From positions 41,653,934-41,717,933 of the forward strand of contig OX104127.1 in NCBI GenBank assembly GCA_944470555.2: 64,000 nt of DNA, in the 5' to 3' direction. Shown here in pieces: positions 24,301-33,300 of this stretch. Source of the stretch: Heterobilharzia americana (lineage: Eukaryota; Platyhelminthes; Trematoda; Strigeidida; Schistosomatidae). The notes below the pieces were generated by a model. It searched no databases. It had not been told where the DNA came from and saw only the letters and a list, made by a program, of their open reading frames with translations. Each line of letters begins with the position of its first letter. Position 1 is the first letter of the stretch. Made by a program: the position numbers and the translations under genes.

Positions 24301-27300
24301 ATATATATATGTGTTAAATGAAAGTGAGACTACAATTTATCAGAAAATATCCGTTTTACAAGAGGGTTAAATTGTTCCAGTAGCTAATGAACAATAAATC
24401 TGCATCATTTCAAGTTGTTACTCATCGCAGACTGACATCAGTTGGAGGAACAAAGGAAACCTGGGAGCACTGGACAGCTGTTTCGTCCTAGTATGGGACT
24501 CCTCAGCAGTGTGCACCCACGACCCCACCAGCAGGGATCGAACCCGCGACCTTCAGAAGTTGGAAATATGGAGCATTGGATTCTGACCCAGTGGCTCAAT
24601 GGTAACGCGCTGGTCGCGGAACCTGAAGGTAGCGGGTTCGATCCCTGCCGGTGGGGTCGTAGGTGCGCACTGCTGAGGAGTCCCATACTAGGACGAAACA
24701 GCTGTCCAGTGCTCCCAGGTTTCCTTTGTTCCTCCAACTGATGTCAGTCTACGATTAATAACAACTTGAAATAATTCCAAATCTCCACAACTCCCTCAAA
24801 ATCTGCATCGGTTATAAACGGTTTCGAAAACTTTATTGAATGTTTAATAATAGTCAGCAGATAGTTGTTTCACTCAAATTCTACTTACCTGATTATATTT
24901 AAACTAACAGTTATCCACGACCTCAAGCTTAATCTTTTCCCGTGTAACAGTCAAATAGCCATTAAGTATGTCATATTTGTTTTATCACATATGTACGATG
25001 ACGAATGAGGGTAAATTGTAAATTTAAGTCGCCGCAGAATTAAAACCATCGGCCTTCTGATTACTGTCTTGGTGGTGTACTAACTTAGCTATGACACCCA
25101 GCTACCTACCAGTTCCTGATTTCATTTATATCACCAAAAGTCTTTCTTGTCATGACTCAGGTTTTATTACAGTATTATATATATATAGCATACTGCTTAA
25201 ATCGCCTTAAATGAAAGGTATTTCATGCGTATTCAGGTGAGCTGTCTACATTGTGTAAATGGTGCCTATATGTATAAGAAATAAGATGAACCCATCTTTC
25301 CAGCCACTGTACCGGTCTATGTCACATGAAGAAACATTATGTTGGTCAACAATACAGCAGTATTCTGGAGCACGAATAAAATCTTCTCCTATGGTGAGGG
25401 TCGTTTACTTCGTAGTTTTATTAATCAAACAAATTGGTGATATAATCATTGTTTTACAGAACGCTTCTAAAAGTTTATAAGAATTCCTAAGGTTTTTCAT
25501 CCGTTTAGCTTTCTGATTGCCTTTCATGATATTCTGGCAGAGAAGATCCTTAATTTGCTAAGTGTTTTATTGGTGACGTTTAGGAAAATAGACATGATGT
25601 AATCTTCAGTTTACTTCAAGAAAATTTTTATCAGGGTTCGTAATTGTAGTGATTTCAAATATTTTACAGGTTTAACTTTGAAGCAACTATCATGGCATTC
25701 TATACATGATCTTTTCAAACAAGTCATAGCTAACGGGAATGGAATCATAAATAAACAGCCTAACTTTCTCTCTAAACTGTAGTCAGAAATGAAATAAAAA
25801 CATAGGATAGCCAGTTTGTTTGCAGTAAAAACTATTACTTTACTTTCAAGCTACTGTGAGTTGAAGGTGCTCATAAACTACTGATAAAAGTGTAAACATT
25901 CTGGTTATTAATTTTTGGTGATTAATTTATAATACTGGATAAAGTATTTTCATACCAAACTAAACATTATTGTTTTCAAACGTTTTCATGATTCAGTGCT
26001 GCGAAGTTTCCTACTAGGATGAAACGGTTTTTCAGTACTCCTTGCCTTCCTCTTATTTTATGTTTCATGTCAGCTGTGAAAAGGATTCTTCTAGAAGATA
26101 ATTAGTCTACCACCAAATTTCCAGGATAAATTTCTTTCTTTTGTTCACCCCTGTATGAATGATCTATGGATAGGTGGACATCTATCAATGTGTCACGCAT
26201 ATCTAAACCACCTTGTCAACAGTAGCAGAAAGACAAATAAGGCAGAGAACATTTGCTTATTTTTATTATTATTTGTCCCTTGGGTTCCTAGTGGAGCATA
26301 GGGATTTAGTTGCACATCGCCATTGCACTCTCTTCTCTGCAGTCTTTTCAACCTCGCTCCACCACAGCCCACAAACTTTCATTTCGTCCTCACACCATCT
26401 CCTCCATATCATCCTTGCCTCAGACGCCCAACTCGTCGTTTTCCATTTCGGTTCCAATCGACGGCCTGACCTGGCGCCTGATTTCCCCAATAGGTCTTCT
26501 CAGTATATGCCCAATCCAATCCATCTCCACTTTCTTCATCTGCATATTTATTGAGCGATAGGTTGTTGATTGGTTCGTTGACAGCCAGCCAGAGTGCCTT
26601 CTTGCTTATTCCAGTTATTCTGGCCACCTGATCTTCAGTATCGAGCAAGTGTAGGCAGCAGTTGTTGATGGATGTCTTTAGTTTGTTGGAAATGCTTTTC
26701 ATAAAGCGCCAAATCTCTCAATCACTAAATTGATTGAATTAATGTTGAGAATCCGGATCTTGGTCATGCTTTAAGCCGAGTGGAGTGCAGTGAGGTGCAG
26801 TAGATCTCCACACTGGTTTCACATCAATCCAGGAACGCCTGTCTTGCTGTCTTTCCGATCCTGGCTTTCACGTACTCATCTGTGCCTGTAGTTGAGACGA
26901 TGCTGCCTAGGTAGGTAGGTAGGTAGTTAGGTAGGTAGGTAGGAGGAGAGGTGAAGGAGACTACTTCGTGTAGATTCCTTCCGTTTATGCTGATTGCTGC
27001 TTGTTGTTGTTGTTGGTTGGTTGGTTGGCTGGTCGGTTGGATATCTTCATCACCTCTCTCTTCTCTACGTTCACCTGAAGAAAGTCCCGTCTTCGCTGCC
27101 CTGCCCTGCCCCGCCCCGCCCCGCCTCTTCTGCCAATTTGTTAGTTTCCGTCTCTAGGTCTTCGAGTTTGTGCGACAAGACACTAGACATAAATCATCAT
27201 CGACAAAATCGAAATCTTCTTCTGGGGTCTTTTCATCGGTCCAGACAGCGTATGCGCCTCTTCTCGCTCCTCACAGTTTGTTGTATGATCCAGTCGAGTC

Positions 27301-30300
27301 GACCACAATCAGGAAGATGATCGGTGATGGTATGTAACCTTTTCTTACTCCTGTCTTCACTTCAATGGTATCACTGAGCTTTCGGCTGTGAATTGCTTGG
27401 CATGTAGCATCATATAGTGTAGCATATAGCTGTCGAATGAGGTTGATAAAGGTTTTTGGTATTCGGTAGTGTTGAAGCAGCAGCTGCCAAATTACTTCTC
27501 AGCTGACGATCTCGAAGGTCTTTTCACAATCGATGAAGTTGAGAACATTTGAGACTGAGACTAAAAGGCTGAAATTCTACTGCTGAGAAGGATCATTTCA
27601 AGCGTTTCAACTGGAAATGCCAATACAGTATAATGTACGCTTTTATAACAATTACATCTTGGTGTTCATTTCACTATTTCACTTTAATGATAGGTAAAAG
27701 GTTTCAAAATGAAGGTTAAACATTATAAAAAGACTGAACGTATGCCAGATATATGTATATCTCATGATTTGAAATTAACAAACGCAATAACATTGTAATT
27801 TTATCATATTCTAAAAACAAAAATGGTTCACTTTTAACTAGTAGGGAGATTTTCTTTTCCAAACTCAGTATAACTTACATTAGTCAAATCTTTATCAGTT
27901 TGTTGTCTTAAATCGGCAAATTGACGTCGAAGGGCGACTACAGCTCTCCATAGGGATAATAAACGATTGTGTTCAGCAGCGAAATAATCATTAAATGCAC
28001 TTTCTTCTTCACGCCATTCTGATTCACGTTTATCTAATTGTTGTGCTGCATGTCTCCATGCTAAAGTTAAACGTGCTACATCTTGACTTAAACCTTGATT
28101 AGCTTGTACAGCTTGTTCTAATTGATCACGGAGTAATTCATTCGCACGGGACAATTCATTTGATCTATTCAAAAGATATTAGAATATGCATACTCATACA
28201 TCGACCTACTTTTATAAGTAATAGAAACTGACAGTATTTTATTACTATAAAAGCATCGGAGAGCGAAAATCAAACAAAAATTGCTTACCTATTTTACAGT
28301 ATGTTATATTCATTGCACGACAATGTATAGGAGAGTGTGATTAAATATTAGTGCAGTAAGATAGAATATAATATGCACTAACTTTGAATACATAGAAAAA
28401 TTTCATTTTAAACAGCAAGTTGCTAAATTATGTGCACAAGGATTATATATATGTAGATGCGAAATTGAATTACCACTTGGTTTTAAGCATTTCGACGTAG
28501 CAACTTGGAGTTATACTCAAGTCAAATAGATAGTCAAAGTAGTCGACTAGGGTCGATAAGAATAAGAGAGTATAAAAACTGCTAAATCAAGGTTAGTGGA
28601 TCCTAATAAGACAAGAAATCTGGAGAAAAGCTCGGCTATATCTCTGCAAGTAATTATACACAATCAAACAGAAGGGTGAGATAAAGCGACAGTGTTAAAA
28701 ACTAACTTAGTTGGGTGGAGGGAGAGATTGATGATCGAGTCTTTGTTTATCAAATCAACGCCAAATACATGCAGTGGTAGGAATGATTCTTCACCTGTCC
28801 AAAATCTATGGAAAATTCTACTACCCTTGTCATAACAGAGGAGAGAAAATTAGGGGTATATAAAGGATATCCCAAAGTTGTGGAGTTACCTGATATGAAT
28901 ATGGACAGTAAAGTATGTCCGAAACGTTATCCAATAAATGATACTGTTTCACTAAACAGACTAAAATGAAATTACAATCTATCACAGTGCCCAAGTTTTA
29001 CTCCTATATTAATATCCCAGTAATGCAGGATAAAACTTTGAGATAAGCAAAGAGGTCAGTATATGCGATAGCTTGTGTCAACATTTTTGAACGATGTACT
29101 ACAACATATCATTCTTACATTTGACTAATAAGAAACGCATTCCGAAGATGGTTGGTAGGTTCTAAGTTTTGTTATTGTTTAGAATTAATAGGAGTAACCA
29201 GTCCATCTAGAAGTTTTCCTGAGAAATCAGTGGAAAAAATAACGTCAATTGTTGTTACTTCGGTTTAAAAAGTCTATGTTAGTCATCACAAAGTTGTATG
29301 ATATCAAAAATATATCGTTCAGCACAACAGCATACATGATTAGTCAGATATCATTACAAGACTCTTATATTATTTTAATCAAACATTATCTTTAAGCTAA
29401 ATAAGATGATAAGTGTTGCACTGAAGCTGATGAGCTTTTGAGAACTTAACAACGAAATTTCATCTAAGTGTGGTTATTATTCGGAAGCATTTTTTCTGAT
29501 ATCATAAAACATCACATATTAAAAGCACGCAAAGAAGATTTTTGTGGAGATAATTGTATAATTCCAGAATACACCAAGTTGTTTTATTCACTGACTTGGC
29601 TTTTTGACATAGTATTTCATCTTTTCATTGCTTGTACGATTAATAAATATTACAGCTGGACAGCTGAAATTAGTCCTAATCTATTACTAATGAATGTTCT
29701 CAAGTACACTATTTACGGACCGACTGATTTTCTGAATCACTAGTTTTTTGTTATTAACATTTATTGACATACTTGTTATTCTCCGTTGTTTTGTTCGATC
29801 GAATTGTTTGAGCCCCTTTGCGGATGCTTCGATACTGTCCGAATGTTAATTATGATAATTTCGGTCGGTTATGGCTAGTAGAAGAATCCATGAAGCGCAT
29901 TTCGTCCTATTTAGGACTCATCAGCTGGATTCACCTGCACCCCAGTGATGTTGTTCCCACTGAAACTAGAACCTCGCACCCATCGCTTCAAACGCCAAGG
30001 CGTTATCCACTATGCCACAGAGGAATGATAGCCACTTCTTGTACAACGGGTACTAGTTATTACTATTTATTGACATACTTGTTATTCTCCGTTGTTTTGT
30101 TGGATCGAATTGTTCGACCTATGTTGGCATATGGGCCCCTATGCGGATACCTCGATATTGCCTGAATGTTAATTATGATAATTTCGGTTGGTTGTGGCAT
30201 CCTAGATTCTTCTGCTAGCTACAACCAACCAAAATTATCACTAGTTTTGTTATCTAAACATTTTTATTACTCAGAAGTAATGGGATATATAAAATTATTC

Positions 30301-33300
30301 GCTTCGATGTGTATATGATTTTCCTTACTCACCTTTGCTGTTCTTCATGTAATTTATTTACAGTGTTTTCAATATCAAACGAACGTTCCTGTTCTAATGC
30401 TCTTGCTCTTGTTTCAGCTACATCAATACGAGCATTTAATGTCTCTGTGGTGGTTTGAAGCTGTTAGAAAAGAAGAAGAGAAAAATTGTTTATCATTTAC
30501 AGGACATGAATTAGTGATGACTGATATTTTCAAAAATTTGGGTGCCAATATTGAATAAACTACTTTTTGAAAGTAATTTAAATGCTGCAAAGGTTGAAAA
30601 TATGATCTTTAATTGCATTCTGACTTCTAAAGGCTGAATTAGTTTGGAAAAATATCCATACTTTGATAACTGGAATATAGAAATTGTATTTACGCGTTTC
30701 GCCTCAAAAGTAATGACAAGTAATATAAAGCAGTACATGATATGATGATGATGATGATAATAATAATAGAATAAAAGTTCAAAAGTACACGTTGAAATAA
30801 TTATTTCCTCTAATATTCCTAAACGTTTGTTTAAGTGAGAAAAAATACATGGTAAAGGCTATCAGATATTCATAAGTCTGTGCATTATATCGTATCTGAG
30901 ATTTGTAGGTTGGCAATGCTCACATTTCAGTGTTTATCCTGACACCGAGAACCGAATGTAGTACTTTATCTTTAAGATTGCCAACTTATGATATCCTATT
31001 GCGTTCTAAATGGAACAAATAATAAATTTTTGTCACATATTCGACCTTTAGGCCAATTATTTTCTCGCAGAACTTAATAATTAATATTTTATATAATACG
31101 TTTCCGAGTGAATTGTTCCAATAGAGTGACCACAGATTTACTTGTAGCTATACATGATGATTAACAACAGAATGGTAAATATAAAGCAATTTTTGTGTTA
31201 GTTACTTTTCAAAAACCAGTACTTTATAAAAGAACCCTTTGTGTTGGTTATTACAGTCTATGTTCACAAGCTTACAACTACACCACTGCACAAAAACAAG
31301 TAGGAAAAACATAAATCACTACATTATTTTGAGTATAGAAGCCAATTTTTAGTACCGATGACCAACCGTTCTTCGTTAAGAACAAATATTGACAAGCTAT
31401 TCAATTAATAATCCTTTATATTTTGAGAGTAAATCAGCCAAGGACTTCTGTAACTGAACAGCTGATCACATATGACGCAAGTATGAGAGATACTCAATGA
31501 TTTCCCCAAAGACAGTAACAATATTCTAATGGTCTATATGTCTACCATCTTTTATAGGACATTCTGCAGTACTTTGAGGAACCGCTGAAGCAAGTATGTT
31601 TATAGGTGAACATGAAAGGCATACATGTCTTATTGATAGGTTTATGAAGTAATAAATTCCTTATTTAAGCCTTTCTAACCCTGAATTTGACATTGGATTA
31701 GGTAAAAGTAGTAACCCGCTTGTGAACGAAGACACTAGAAGCATGAAAACGTAAAAGTAAGTGAAGATAGTGGTGAATTTTTAAAGTCTGATGAGTATAA
31801 AACGTAAATAGATGACATTATTTTCTTGAAAATACCGAAGCTTCATTTTCAGATAAATTACTCATTAGAAACGGCTCACAAAGTTCTACCATCTCATCAT
31901 CTACATGAGCTGATTCATTGAAACTTTAAGTAATTCCAGTTAAATAATGAAAGAAAAGGTAGGCTAAGTAAACTGTGGTGTGCAGATCTACTGCACTCAG
32001 CACAAAGAACAAGATCCAGATTTTCAACACCAATGCCAGTGAAGTCAGTGCTGCTATATGGTTCAGAAACTCGGCTTGTCATCAGAAGCACTTCAAAAAA
32101 ACTACAGATATTCATCAACAACTGCCATTTTCGCTTGTTCGATACTGAAGGTCAGATGGCCAGAATTATTAGAATAAGCAACGAAGAACTCACTCTGGGA
32201 ACGAACCAACCAAGAATCCATCACTCAACAAATATGCAGAGGAAGGAAGTGGAGATGGATTGGATTGGGCATACACTAAGAAGGCCGACTGGGGACATCA
32301 CGTGCCAGGCTCTCGAGTGGAGTCCAAAGGAGAAACGACAAGTCCGGCGTGCGAGGCGAGGGTGACATGGAGAAGATTATGTGAGAAGGAAATGAAAGAT
32401 TGTGGGCAATCGTGGAGCGAGGTTGGAAAGACTGTAGAGAAGAGAATGGATTGATGGCGTGCAACTGAAACCCTATGTTCCACTAGGAACCCAAGGATAA
32501 AATAATAATAATAATAATAAGTAGATAAAAACTTTAACTTCAGTAGCTGGCGTATAGTCTGTAATGTTAATGAAGACGTTTCCCTCACATTCACTATGTG
32601 AATACTGTTCCAGGAATTGTTTACAGTTAAAGAATAATGTGTCACCTTTTGTGAACTTGCCGAGGTCAGTTCTGTTGGTGAACAACATATAAACACATAG
32701 AAAGCTATTGTCTTTTTAGAACGACAGTGAAAGTGGTTGAACGAGTATTGTTTCACTGAACACAAAAGTAGTTTGATGATGAAATTAAGTTGAATAAATA
32801 TTTCAACTGAAAATTCTCATTAAAAGACAATTCTGATATGATATTCGAAATGTTGTTTTTTAAAGACTTTTATCATTAGAAATATTCGGTAAAAATAATT
32901 ATTAAAACTTTGTAGATAAGATAAATTTAGACAACACTGAAAGACAACAGTCACTTAGATCAATTATACAACACTGAACAGTACGCATTCCTCATGCATC
33001 AGTAGTCACGAATTTCTTAGCTCACCACTTTATTAGATGTTTCAAGTTCTGCTTTCAGTTGTTCAACTTCAAATTCCAAATCAGAACTGCGCTTTTTATA
33101 CTGCATTACCTGGTAACATATGTAGAATAATTTTTTTTTTAGGGAATAGTAGAAATAGTAGTACTGATGAGCTATCTTTAAAACGGAAAAAGAGAAATTT
33201 GGGTTTACATTCTGAATTCATGTTAGACCTTGACTTTGGAATCGTTTATACAATAAGTAATATTTAACAAACTGAACCGGTTGCTTTGCCGAATGATGTT

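Larger units (their letters stand above)
24397..24809. mobile_element. Second-family hammerhead SINE fold-back with TSD
   Basis: A duplication of AATCTGCATC (24397-24406 and 24800-24809; possibly one A longer) brackets a 393-bp insertion. The left part is a minus unit from the tail through the ribozyme to the B-box region (about 24407-24561); the right part is a plus unit from GAAGTTGGAAATATGG through tRNA-like head, ribozyme and tail (24562-24799). The head has TGGCTCAATGGTAA (A-box-like) and GGTTCGATCCC (perfect B-box). Both ribozyme cores look intact. The DNA just downstream was later copied to 40.5 kb. Confidence 0.92.

Noticed and set aside
24562..24660. Possible tRNA gene from the perfect B-box GGTTCGATCCC
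   Set aside because: It is the pol III promoter head of a SINE, repeated at several loci and joined to a ribozyme; no acceptor stem.
24438..24741. Two nearly identical 99-codon frames, one on each strand
   Set aside because: They arise because the SINE fold-back is nearly palindromic; no coding meaning.
25259..25480. 73-codon frame conserved in two places (also 40947-41168)
   Set aside because: The whole 1.15-kb segment is nearly identical between the copies, so conservation of the frame adds no evidence for a protein.
29468..29743. 91-codon plus-strand frame in a rootletin intron
   Set aside because: AT-rich composition, no motif, no splice context, and it runs into a SINE TSD.
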